From Kiritimatiellia bacterium (GTDB lineage: Bacteria > Verrucomicrobiota > Kiritimatiellia > RFP12 > UBA1067), in contig JAFRBA010000049.1 of NCBI GenBank assembly GCA_017405115.1, forward strand, positions 1 through 8,560: a stretch of 8,560 nt of DNA. Direction: 5' to 3'. Made by a program: the position numbers and the translations under genes. The notes beneath the pieces were generated by a model, which saw nothing but the letters and a program-made list of their open reading frames with translations, did no database searches and was not told the DNA's origin. Shown piece after piece: positions 1 through 5,606 of this stretch; within the stretch, counting starts at the first letter, position 1, and each line of letters begins with the position of its first letter.

Positions 1-1281
1 GCCGGTGACGCGCAGCGGGGTGCCGGCGGCGGCGGTGACGGGGCCGGCGAACGTGAGGACGTTCGCGCCGGAGCCGGCGGCGTAGGGCAGTTCGCCCCAG
101 GAGGTGGAGAGCGCGAGGGAGGACGGCGAGGAGACGGTCACGATCTCGCCGAAGACGAGCGAGACGGCGACGGTGGTGCCCTTGCAGACGGGGGCGGGGG
201 TGATGACGACGGGGCGGCTCGCGAGGAGCGAGGGGCCGGCGGGGACGGCCTGGAGGCGGGCGACGACGGACTTGGCGACCCAGTCGTCGTTGCCGCTGCC
301 GGAGGCGTCGAAGCGGACGCCGAGCGTGGAGAGCGAGGCGGGGAGCGAGAGGCGGCCGTCGGCGGCGCGGCAGTTGGCGGCGAAGCGCTGCTGGCAGAGG
401 TTGCCGAGATCGTTGTGTCCGGTGTCCTTCCAGGGCGTGGAGACGGCACCGCAGTTGTTGCCGGCCGAGGTGACGGGGAATGAGAGCGTGGCATACTCTG
501 CGAGAGTGTTGCCCTTCCAGAGCTCGAAGCCTGCCAGATAGGAGGAGGCGCGAAGGGTGCCGGGGTCGCCGTCGCCGGCACCCGAGTCGTAGGCGGAGGT
601 CTGGTCGGCGAGGATCTGGACGTATTGGTAGCCGTCGCTCAGCTCCTTGGCCTGGAAGTCGAGCGTCATTTGGATGCGCGCGCCGCTGGCGGCGAGGTAG
701 TCCTGCGGGACGGCGGAGGAGAAGTAGGAGGAGAGCGGGACGGCGTGGTAGGCCTGGGCGTAGCCGCCGTCCGTCACGGTGATCTCGCCGGAGGAGACCG
801 CGAGGGCGTTCGCGGCAAACGCGGCCGCGGAGACGGACAGGGAGGAGTCGTAGGCGATCGAGCGGTCGGCGGCGGCGACGGGGAAGCCGCCTTCGTCCAC
901 GACCTCGAAGCGGTAGGCGCGCGAGGCGCCGGTGGCGCCGCCGGACTGGAAGTAGGTGAAGCTCGGGTCGTTGATCTGCGCGGCGGTTCGCTCCTCGACG
1001 GAGACCTGGAGGGAGGTCTGTCCGGCGGCGAAGGCGAGGCGGCCGGCGGTCTCGCGGAAGTGGAGCCCGGCGAGCGCGGAGCACGAGACGGCGCGGTAGG
1101 CGACCGTTTCGGCGACGGACGTGTCGCCCGAGCGCGTCACGGTGAACGTGGTGGTCTGGCCGCTCGTGGCGCTCGTGACGGTGAACGCGGAGGCGTAGGC
1201 CGGGATGGCCGCGCCTGTCGCGGCCGCTGCGAGCAGCGCGGCGAAAACCGTGCGAATCTTGCGGAAGTGTGATGGTTCCAT
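1..1281 (-). CDS. Exported Calx-beta-like surface/secreted protein, N-terminal part (3' end outside window)
   Basis: The frame stays open for 427 codons from the ATG at 1281 down to position 1, so the C-terminus is missing. AAAGGAGG ends six bases before the ATG. Residues 1-30 form a Sec signal peptide: basic n-region (HFRKIR), Ala/Leu-rich core, and an AYA-SA cleavage site after residue 30. Residues about 40-100 read as a Calx-beta-like beta-sandwich (TFTVTRSGDTS start, AGLHF in the middle, FAAGQTSLQVSV strand), a fold of extracellular adhesion or matrix proteins. Beyond about residue 170 is a Ser/Ala/Gly-rich region with YQYVQILADQTS and LGVRFDASGSGNDDW, whose layout I associate with large exported proteins of gut Kiritimatiellota/Lentisphaerota (from memory, not searched). 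Codons end strongly in G or C. It lies downstream of the TetR gene on the same strand but has its own promoter. Ligand and anchoring mode cannot be told without the C-terminus. Confidence 0.85.
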   Translation of the reverse strand, partial: MEPSHFRKIRTVFAALLAAAATGAAIPAYASAFTVTSATSGQTTTFTVTRSGDTSVAETVAYRAVSCSALAGLHFRETAGRLAFAAGQTSLQVSVEERTAAQINDPSFTYFQSGGATGASRAYRFEVVDEGGFPVAAADRSIAYDSSLSVSAAAFAANALAVSSGEITVTDGGYAQAYHAVPLSSYFSSAVPQDYLAASGARIQMTLDFQAKELSDGYQYVQILADQTSAYDSGAGDGDPGTLRASSYLAGFELWKGNTLAEYATLSFPVTSAGNNCGAVSTPWKDTGHNDLGNLCQQRFAANCRAADGRLSLPASLSTLGVRFDASGSGNDDWVAKSVVARLQAVPAGPSLLASRPVVITPAPVCKGTTVAVSLVFGEIVTVSSPSSLALSTSWGELPYAAGSGANVLTFAGPVTAAAGTPLRVTG

Positions 1282-1309
1282 GTCGCCTCCTTTGGTGGCT
1301 TAAATTGGA

Positions 1310-1328
1310 GTGATAGTTAGTCTATCAC
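1310..1328. promoter_or_regulatory. Palindromic operator candidate over the -10 and start point
   Basis: Perfect 7-bp inverted arms GTGATAG (1310-1316) and CTATCAC (1322-1328) flank a 5-bp spacer. The 19-bp site covers the -10 hexamer and the predicted transcription start of the exported protein gene, where a bound repressor would block polymerase. The TetR-family regulator encoded just upstream is the nearest candidate ligand; that link is inference. Part of the symmetry comes from the -10 sequence itself. Confidence 0.4.
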
Positions 1329-1347
1329 ATTTCGGCGAAGTTGGCAA
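1319..1347 (-). promoter_or_regulatory. Predicted sigma-70-type promoter of the exported Calx-beta-like gene
   Basis: On the minus strand a -35 TTGCCA (1342-1347) is followed by exactly 17 bp and a -10 TAGACT (1319-1324), preceded by TGA to give an extended -10. Transcription would start near 1312, leaving a leader of about 30 nt that contains the AAAGGAGG ribosome site. Confidence 0.6.
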
Positions 1348-1351
1348 AAGG

Positions 1352-1438
1352 GGGGACTGTGGGGACGATGGGGACTATGGGGACATTGGGGACGGGGAGC
1401 AAGGTGTCGCCAATGTCGCCACAGTCGCCATCGTCCCC
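1352..1438. repeat. 9-bp GGGGAC-type repeat array folded into a 33-bp inverted repeat
   Basis: Units of GGGGAC plus three variable bases repeat every 9 bp from 1352 to 1393. After a 12-nt spacer the complementary version (GTCGCC/GTCCCC plus three bases) runs from 1406 to 1438. The arms 1361-1393 and 1406-1438 pair at 29 of 33 positions, so either strand could form a long hairpin. There is no T-run, so it is not a standard intrinsic terminator, though it could slow polymerase. It overlaps the 3' end of the TetR gene and supplies its last codons and stop. Confidence 0.8.
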
Positions 1439-2088
1439 ACCATTCCCTTCCTGAGCGCCGCCATGATCATGCGCTTGAGCATGAGGAGGCCGTCGGTCAT
1501 GTCCTGCTCGCCGTGCGGCGGGTAGACCAGGCCCTCGGCGTACTTGCCGGCCACGGAGACCATGATGTAGAGGAGGTTCACGAAGAGCTGCGACTCGGAG
1601 ACGCGGATGTCGATCGTGCCGTCTTTGCGGGCCTTGCGGACCACGGTGTGGAACTTCTTCGCGAAGACGGCGACGGCGTCGTTATAGGGGCGCATCTGCG
1701 CGGCGGTGCAGCGCTCGTGCTGGACGTAAGTGTCGAAGTTGCGGTTGAAGCGCAGAACGTCCCTGCGGCTACGGTAGAGCTCAATGATGCTGTCGAGGAA
1801 GAACTCCAACTCCTCGGCGGCGTTCATGGCGGGTCCGTTCAGCCGGGCGTATTCCTTCTCCACCTCCACGTAGTACCGCTTCCAGATGTTCGTGCCGATC
1901 TCGATCACAAGGTCGGGCTTCGCCTTGAAGTAGCGGTAGAGCGTGGCAATTCCGATCTTGGCCTCGTCGGCGATCTCCTGGAGCGTCACCGCCTCGATGG
2001 TGCGCGCGGACATGAGGCGGAACCCGGCCTCCAGCAGCCGTTCGCGTCGCGCGGCCATCCCGATTGCGTCTTTCTTCGCATCTCTCAT
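1375..2088 (-). CDS. TetR/AcrR-family transcriptional regulator with repeat-encoded C-terminal tail
   Basis: A 237-residue protein with the classic TetR N-terminal DNA-binding domain: ARRERLLEAGFRLM (helix 1, about residues 13-26), then VTLQEIADEAKIGIATLYRYFKAK (residues 34-57), the family's helix-turn-helix with the typical IATLYRYF recognition helix. Residues about 60-210 are a helical ligand-binding domain with no recognisable ligand signature. Such proteins usually repress nearby genes until a small molecule binds. The start at 2088 is 12 nt after the preceding minus-strand stop, with no strong ribosome site, so it may depend on the upstream transcript; Met11 is an alternative start. The last about 22 residues (MVGTMATVATLAT and on) come from the 9-bp repeat array, and the stop lies in that array's far arm. 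The tail is probably a late addition outside the folded domain. The target may be the exported protein gene immediately downstream. Confidence 0.88.
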   Translation of the reverse strand: MRDAKKDAIGMAARRERLLEAGFRLMSARTIEAVTLQEIADEAKIGIATLYRYFKAKPDLVIEIGTNIWKRYYVEVEKEYARLNGPAMNAAEELEFFLDSIIELYRSRRDVLRFNRNFDTYVQHERCTAAQMRPYNDAVAVFAKKFHTVVRKARKDGTIDIRVSESQLFVNLLYIMVSVAGKYAEGLVYPPHGEQDMTDGLLMLKRMIMAALRKGMVGTMATVATLATPCSPSPMSP

Positions 2089-2100
2089 ATTAATGGGTAC

Positions 2101-2418
2101 CTAGCTTCGCGCAACCTCCGCGCCGGAAAGCCCTTTTGCTTGGCGGTACGCCTCCACGATGTTGACGGCGTAGTCTATCTTGTCGTAGCCGCCCATTGTC
2201 ACTCGCTCCAGTCGGACACGCTTCGCCCAACGCACGGCCTGTTCCTCGCTGGCGGTCGTATAAACGCCTTTACCGAAATCCGGCGCATGGAGCCGATCGC
2301 GGATTTCCGGCGCGGTCACAGCTTCCGTTCCGCCATGATATGCGGTCTTCGGAATCTGCACCGTGACCGTATCATTACCCGGCTTTGCAAAAGTTCGTAT
2401 CGCTGGCATGGTTTCCAT
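2101..2418 (-). CDS. DUF3990-like fragment fused to DUF3791-like fragment (probable decayed toxin-antitoxin-type pair)
   Basis: This 105-residue frame seems to be two broken genes in one. Residues 26-68 resemble the start of DUF3990, an ADP-ribosyltransferase-like, toxin-like family: AYHGG (26-30), PDFGKGVYTT (46-55) and AVRWAKR. The usual remaining domain of about 100 residues is absent. Residues 75-104 (MGGYDKIDYAVNIVEAYRQA to SGAEVA) resemble the first third of DUF3791, a small protein often encoded next to DUF3990. The internal ATG at 2196 has its own GGAG nine bases upstream, as if it were the old start of the second gene. The frame ends at 2101, 12 nt before the TetR start. Family names are from memory of motifs; function is probably lost. 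Confidence 0.6.
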   Translation of the reverse strand: METMPAIRTFAKPGNDTVTVQIPKTAYHGGTEAVTAPEIRDRLHAPDFGKGVYTTASEEQAVRWAKRVRLERVTMGGYDKIDYAVNIVEAYRQAKGLSGAEVARS

Positions 2419-2436
2419 CTCGCTTTCCGTTTGAGG

Positions 2437-2465
2437 GTATAATTCCCCCCGATAGAAAACTCCAA
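2437..2465 (-). promoter_or_regulatory. Weak promoter candidate for the DUF3990-like/TetR pair
   Basis: On the minus strand TTGGAG (2460-2465), 17 bp, then TTATAC (2437-2442). Both hexamers are poor matches, but this is the only candidate seen close upstream of the ATG at 2418; transcription would start near 2430. The same AT-rich stretch reads TATAAT on the plus strand (2438-2443) without a credible -35. Confidence 0.25.
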
Positions 2466-2554
2466 AAGTTTACCATAACGGCCCGGCGAGGTCAAATCGC
2501 GGCGCTACCGCTCCGTGGGCGCATCTCCATAATTCTCCGCAACCTTTTCCATTG

Positions 2555-2715
2555 AATGGAAACAACTATTTGAAACAACTTACCTTATGCGCGCGGGCTA
2601 ACTCGCCCGCGCCCATTTGCCGATCCATAAGCTATAACGATCCTGAAAGTGAGAATGTTCAAGGTGTGCCCGTAGGACTAAGTTGTTTTTGAAAGTTGTT
2701 TTGGTTGTTTCCATT
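2555..2715. repeat. 161-bp element with inverted-repeat ends (MITE-like or structured intergenic repeat)
   Basis: The left end AATGGAAACAAC (2555-2566) is exactly complementary to the right end GTTGTTTCCATT (2704-2715). A second inner pair, GAAACAACTTA (2572-2582) and TAAGTTGTTTT (2679-2689), matches at 10 of 11. The core holds a perfect 8-bp GC-rich hairpin, GCGCGGGC (2591-2598) and GCCCGCGC (2605-2612), with a 6-nt loop. No transposase is encoded. It could be a non-autonomous mobile repeat or part of a structured RNA; no clear target-site duplication is visible. Confidence 0.5.
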
Positions 2716-2825
2716 ACAAAGGAGGGACGGTGAAAAACGGAGAAGCGCCCCCGCTCCGTCGCCGGACGAAGGGTTGTTTCCAAATCCCAAGGGAAAATTG
2801 CCGTCTGTCTCGAGAAGCCGAGATT

Positions 2826-2834
2826 TGGTATAAT
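2826..2834 (+). promoter_or_regulatory. Extended -10 promoter for the plus-strand gene run
   Basis: TGG-TATAAT is a perfect -10 with the TGn extension, which can work without a good -35; none is visible at 16-18 bp. Transcription would begin near 2841, just before the short ATG frame at 2861 and the GNAT fragment, and may serve the genes through 6192. Confidence 0.55.
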
Positions 2835-3024
2835 GTAGCTCATCGCGCTAAACAGAGAACATGACTGAAAATCAGGCAGACCTGGTCGGGCGGACGTTCC
2901 GGCATTTCAAAATGCGCCTGTCGCCAACGGCGATCAGGTTGGCCGACGAGCGCAGCAAGGAGCTTTTGCATGGCAAAAGTCGCAAGAGCCCGCGCAATCT
3001 CTACCGTCTTGAGGGGTTCGCAAA

Positions 3025-3243
3025 GTGCACATCGGCGAAAAGCTCGTGCTTGACTGCCTCGCCCAGGCCAAGGCGCACGGATTCGGCGTGCTCCAATTCA
3101 ACGCCGTCGTCGAAGGCAATGTCCATGCGCGCCATCTCTATGAGCGGCTTGGGTTCACGCAACTTGGTATGATACCGCGCGGATTCCGGATGAATGACGG
3201 TTCGTTTGCCAACATCTGCCCTTATTTCAAGGAAATCGTGTGA
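3025..3243 (+). CDS. GNAT-family acetyltransferase, C-terminal fragment (5'-truncated)
   Basis: The 72 residues are a clear GNAT C-terminal half: IGEKLVLDCLAQAKAHGF (end of motif A and its helix), LQFNAVV (strand), NVHARHLYERLGF (motif B, residues 32-44), then IPRGFRMNDGSF. GNAT enzymes move an acetyl group from acetyl-CoA to an amine; full members are about 150-170 residues. The N-terminal half, including the first strands and most of the acetyl-CoA-binding motif, is missing. The same frame upstream reads GVRKV before an in-frame stop at 3010-3012, so the family similarity starts inside the gene. The GTG at 3025 has GAGGGG eight bases before it and could be translated, but the product should be inactive. 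It ends 23 nt before the flavodoxin fusion. Substrate unknown; probably a pseudogene. Confidence 0.65.
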   Translation: MHIGEKLVLDCLAQAKAHGFGVLQFNAVVEGNVHARHLYERLGFTQLGMIPRGFRMNDGSFANICPYFKEIV

Positions 3244-3266
3244 GAAACATTCAAAGGAGAAATGCA

Positions 3267-4604
3267 ATGAAAGTCCTGTTGATCATACTTGGCGTCGTCG
3301 TCGTTGCCGTGATCGCTGTCGTGGCGGGATGCCGAATACTGGCAAGTCGCTCGACGGAGGCGACGGTGGCGCTGACGGCAAAGCTGCCGGGCAAGGTCGC
3401 GGTTGTCTACTATTCACAGTCAAAGGTCGGCAACACGGCGACGGTCGCGAAGTGGATTGCCAAGCACACGGGCGGCGAGCTTGTCCTGATCGAAGCCGTC
3501 GAGGCGTATCCCGACGCCTACGGCGAAACGCTCAAGGCCGCGAAGAAGGACATGGAGAACGGAGGAACGCGTGCGATAAAGTCCGTCCCTTCGCTCGACG
3601 GCTACGACGTGGTGTTCATCGGCTCGCCGATCTGGTACGGAACGTACGCGCCTCCGGTCGCGGAATTCTTCAAGACGCATTCGTTTGCGGGCGAGACGGT
3701 CGTGCCGTTCTGCACGCACGGCGGCGGAGGCGCGGGCCGCTACTTCGTGGACGTGCGCAAGGCGTGTCCTGCCGCGACGGTCAAGGAAGGGCTCGCGATT
3801 CGCGGCTCGAACCAGATCGAGCGCCGCTTGGGCACGGGCGTGACAGTACATCACACGGAAGACGACGTCGTCAACTGGCTCAACGCGGTTTTCGCCGCGA
3901 CAGCTGCTTCCGCGACAACGGGAGACGCGCTGGACTTCCAGACGGACACGTTCAAGACCAAGGAGGGCAAGGCCGTTACAATCACGGCGATCAAGCACGC
4001 CAGCCTACGTATTCAGTACGACGGGCTTGAAATCCAGGTCGATCCCGTGGCAAAGTACGCGCCTGAAACGGATTACTCGAAGTTTCCGAAAGCCGACGTC
4101 ATCCTCGTCACGCACGAGCATTTCGACCACTTCGACCGCGATACGATTGCCACGCTTCGGAAAGACGGCACTGAGATAGTCGCCAACCCGGCGGTCCAGA
4201 AGATGTTGGGCTTAGGAATGGTTCTGGCGAACGGCGAAAGTCGCGTGCTTGCGAAGGGAATCAAGTTGGACGCCGTCCCGGCCTACAACACCACGCCAGG
4301 TCATACGCAGTTCCATCCCAAGGGACGCGACAACGGGTACGTGCTGACAATCGACGGACTTCGCATCTACATCGCCGGCGACACCGAGGACATCCCGGAG
4401 ATGGCCGCGCTGAAGGACATTGACGTTGCCTTCCTGCCCTGCAACCAGCCGTACACAATGACGCCGGAGCAGGTCGCGAAGGCGGCGCGAACGATCAAGC
4501 CAAAGGTGCTGTTCCCCTATCACTATTCCCAGACGCCGATCCAGCAGGTTGCAGACCTCCTCGCAGGAAGCGGAATCGACGTCCGGATCAGGAACTATCA
4601 GTAA
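3267..4604 (+). CDS. Membrane-anchored/exported flavodoxin - metallo-beta-lactamase-fold (UlaG-like) fusion
   Basis: The ATG at 3267 follows AAAGGAG. Residues 1-22 (hydrophobic, ending VVAGC) are a signal anchor or a lipoprotein signal with the lipobox V-A-G-C22. Residues about 43-208 are a flavodoxin domain: VAVVYYSQSKVGNTATVAK (FMN phosphate loop), then FIGSPIWYGTYAPP, a Flavodoxin_4-type loop that would hold the flavin. Residues about 225-445 are an MBL-fold hydrolase of the UlaG-like group: THEHFDH (282-288) is the HxHxDH metal motif, IAGDTEDIPE (369-378) gives the bridging Asp, and PYHYSQT (417-423) the last His. Both halves look intact at 445 residues. FprA-type flavodiiron proteins join these folds in the opposite order with a different MBL subfamily and are cytoplasmic, so this is not FprA. 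The anchor places it in the envelope. A redox-linked hydrolase or a repair role is possible, but the substrate is unknown. It overlaps the next gene by one base. Confidence 0.85.
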   Translation: MKVLLIILGVVVVAVIAVVAGCRILASRSTEATVALTAKLPGKVAVVYYSQSKVGNTATVAKWIAKHTGGELVLIEAVEAYPDAYGETLKAAKKDMENGGTRAIKSVPSLDGYDVVFIGSPIWYGTYAPPVAEFFKTHSFAGETVVPFCTHGGGGAGRYFVDVRKACPAATVKEGLAIRGSNQIERRLGTGVTVHHTEDDVVNWLNAVFAATAASATTGDALDFQTDTFKTKEGKAVTITAIKHASLRIQYDGLEIQVDPVAKYAPETDYSKFPKADVILVTHEHFDHFDRDTIATLRKDGTEIVANPAVQKMLGLGMVLANGESRVLAKGIKLDAVPAYNTTPGHTQFHPKGRDNGYVLTIDGLRIYIAGDTEDIPEMAALKDIDVAFLPCNQPYTMTPEQVAKAARTIKPKVLFPYHYSQTPIQQVADLLAGSGIDVRIRNYQ

Positions 4605-4957
4605 TGGACGCCGGGCAAATGAAGAACCTCCGCGAGACATTCCGCGACATGAAGCCCGACGAGATGCGAGAGGCGTCGCGTGAGGCGGAGATCGAGGTGA
4701 AGGACATCCGCTACTTCGGTTCGCAGACGTGGCCGTTTCCGTCGAACATCATGATCGGCTTCAGGGCGGAGTACGCTTCCGGCGAACTCAAGCCCGACGG
4801 CGAAGAGGTCGTGGAGTCCGGGTGGTTCGACCGCGCGCACCTGCCGGAATTCCCCCGCCACGGATCGATAGCGCGGGCCATGCTCGACGCCTGGGTTGCA
4901 GAATCTCGCAAAGAGGGTAGTGTCGACAATGAAAATAGAAAGGTGAGTGATTTGTGA
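4604..4957 (+). CDS. NudC-type Nudix hydrolase C-terminal fragment (catalytic box missing)
   Basis: The ATG shares one base with the preceding stop (TAATG), which points to translational coupling. Residues 30-98 match the C-terminal part of NADH pyrophosphatase NudC: IEVKDIRYFGSQTWPFPS holds the NudC-specific SQPWPFP-type signature (residues 40-46, with Thr for Pro), followed by MIGFRAEYASGELKPDGEEV and GWFDRAHLP. Full NudC (about 260-280 residues) cleaves NAD(H) or removes NAD caps from RNA. Here the zinc ribbon, N-terminal domain and Nudix box GX5EX7REUXEEXGU are gone; in their place residues 21-31 read MREASREAEIE, at best a degraded end of the box. No hydrolase activity is expected. The last 20 residues run past the family end into the next gene's ribosome site. 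Probably a pseudogene kept in frame by its neighbours. Confidence 0.7.
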   Translation: MDAGQMKNLRETFRDMKPDEMREASREAEIEVKDIRYFGSQTWPFPSNIMIGFRAEYASGELKPDGEEVVESGWFDRAHLPEFPRHGSIARAMLDAWVAESRKEGSVDNENRKVSDL

Positions 4958-5325
4958 GTGGTCTGGGACAGCATATTGAGTATGCGCAGAACTTCATCGC
5001 GCAAGTTGATGCTCAACACGCCCGTGATGTTGCGCGTGAAAGTGCCATGTCATCCGACAAGACGCGAAAGAACACGGAACGGCTCTATCTGGTCGTCCAG
5101 TCAATGTGGGAGTTGCTAAAAGATAAGGCAGGTCTCACGGATGCCGATCTTGATGCCAAGGTACAGGAGATAGACATGCGCGATGGTCGGCTTGACGGCC
5201 AGGACTCGACTCAGACCGCCCCTCTGACATGTCGCCAGTGCGGTCGCACGATCCTCTCTGGACAGGCGCAGTGTTCGTGGTGCGGCGCACAGGCTGAAGG
5301 TGGATCATTTACCCATGCAAGATAG
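4954..5325 (+). CDS. Hypothetical protein with C-terminal zinc ribbon
   Basis: The GTG at 4954 overlaps the previous stop (GTGA) and has GAAAGGTG about nine bases upstream. The 123-residue product has two parts. Residues 1-80 are charged and helical, with LYLVVQSMWELLKDKAGLTD (45-63) followed by KVQEIDMRDGRLDG; this looks like a small cytoplasmic helical domain I have seen attached to zinc ribbons, but I cannot name it. Residues 93-110 form a treble-clef or zinc-ribbon knuckle: C93-x2-C96-G and C107-x2-C110-G, as in the zinc_ribbon_2 families. No signal peptide or membrane segment. It could be an adaptor or nucleic-acid- or protein-binding protein; function unknown. Confidence 0.65.
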   Translation: MSGLGQHIEYAQNFIAQVDAQHARDVARESAMSSDKTRKNTERLYLVVQSMWELLKDKAGLTDADLDAKVQEIDMRDGRLDGQDSTQTAPLTCRQCGRTILSGQAQCSWCGAQAEGGSFTHAR

Positions 5326-5366
5326 GGGGCCAACAAGGCAGTTGGGATGGGGAATGTTACGTTGAA

Positions 5367-5606
5367 ATGAAAGCCATGCTCTATGCATTTCTGGCGGTGG
5401 TTTTCTGCGCCATCAACATACCGGAGCTCCTGTGGAAGAACTTTCCGGACTACGCCGTGCTGCGCAGGAAAGATACGGACAAGTGGTATGCCCTTGTCGC
5501 ACGGCTGACCGCCGACAAGGTTGGCGGCAGCTTTTTGAGGAATCCAAGCTATTACAAGGCAAAAGGACATGACGCTCTGGAAATTCATAAAGCACTACGC
5601 ACTTGA
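5367..5606 (+). CDS. Small hypothetical protein with N-terminal hydrophobic segment
   Basis: A 79-residue frame beginning ATGAAAGCC after a 41-nt gap from the zinc-ribbon gene. Residues 3-18 are hydrophobic (AMLYAFLAVVFCAINI) and could be a membrane anchor; the rest is basic and polar (LLWKNFPDYAVLRRKDTDKWYALVARL). Only a distant GGGGAA precedes the ATG. The end overlaps the start of the HXXEE gene by 38 nt in another frame, which suggests either coupling or that this is a truncated piece whose original C-terminus was lost. I do not recognise a family. Confidence 0.4.
   Translation: MKAMLYAFLAVVFCAINIPELLWKNFPDYAVLRRKDTDKWYALVARLTADKVGGSFLRNPSYYKAKGHDALEIHKALRT

Larger units (their letters stand above)
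2419..2860. other. Intergenic region without a convincing gene
   Basis: About 440 bp separate the divergent DUF3990-like remnant and the plus-strand gene run. Contents: a weak minus promoter (2437-2465), a palindrome TTTCCATT-G-AATGGAAA (2546-2562), an element with inverted ends (2555-2715), a GC-rich hairpin inside it (2591-2612), an 11-bp direct repeat GGTTGTTTCCA (2703-2713 and 2772-2782), an inverted pair CCAAATC/GATTTGG (2780-2786 and 2822-2828), and an extended -10 promoter at 2826-2834. No tRNA fold or protein with family character was seen. Confidence 0.6.

Noticed and set aside
138..581. Pro/Ser/Ala-rich minus-strand frame and several Arg- or Gly-rich plus-strand frames over 104-1272
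   Set aside because: They are shadows of the exported Calx-beta-like gene, which is open over all of 1-1281 with a signal peptide, ribosome site and sensible composition.
1310..1328. Similarity to the Tn10 tet operator
   Set aside because: The half-sites CTATCA and TGATAG occur in the opposite order here, so the resemblance is not a real match to tetO.
1352..1438. CRISPR array or intrinsic terminator
   Set aside because: Units are only 9 bp with no spacers, so not CRISPR; the hairpin has no U-run after it, so not a standard terminator.
1513..2442. 309-codon plus-strand frame
   Set aside because: It lies opposite the TetR and DUF3990-like genes, and its His/Val/Asp-rich composition is typical of antisense GC-rich frames.
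2589..2680. tRNA or other cloverleaf RNA gene in the intergenic region
   Set aside because: No acceptor stem with CCA-like end, no T-loop GTTCRA box; only one 8-bp GC hairpin.
2598..2843. 81-codon minus-strand frame in the intergenic region
   Set aside because: It runs through the inverted-repeat element, has no ribosome site, and shows no recognisable domain.
2861..3172. 103-codon plus-strand frame starting just after the extended -10 promoter
   Set aside because: Its second half is the GNAT region read out of frame and the first half matches nothing I know; only the promoter position favours it.
3267..4604. Flavodiiron (FprA/rubredoxin-oxygen oxidoreductase) annotation
   Set aside because: Domain order is reversed, the MBL half is UlaG-like, and the protein begins with an export or anchor signal.
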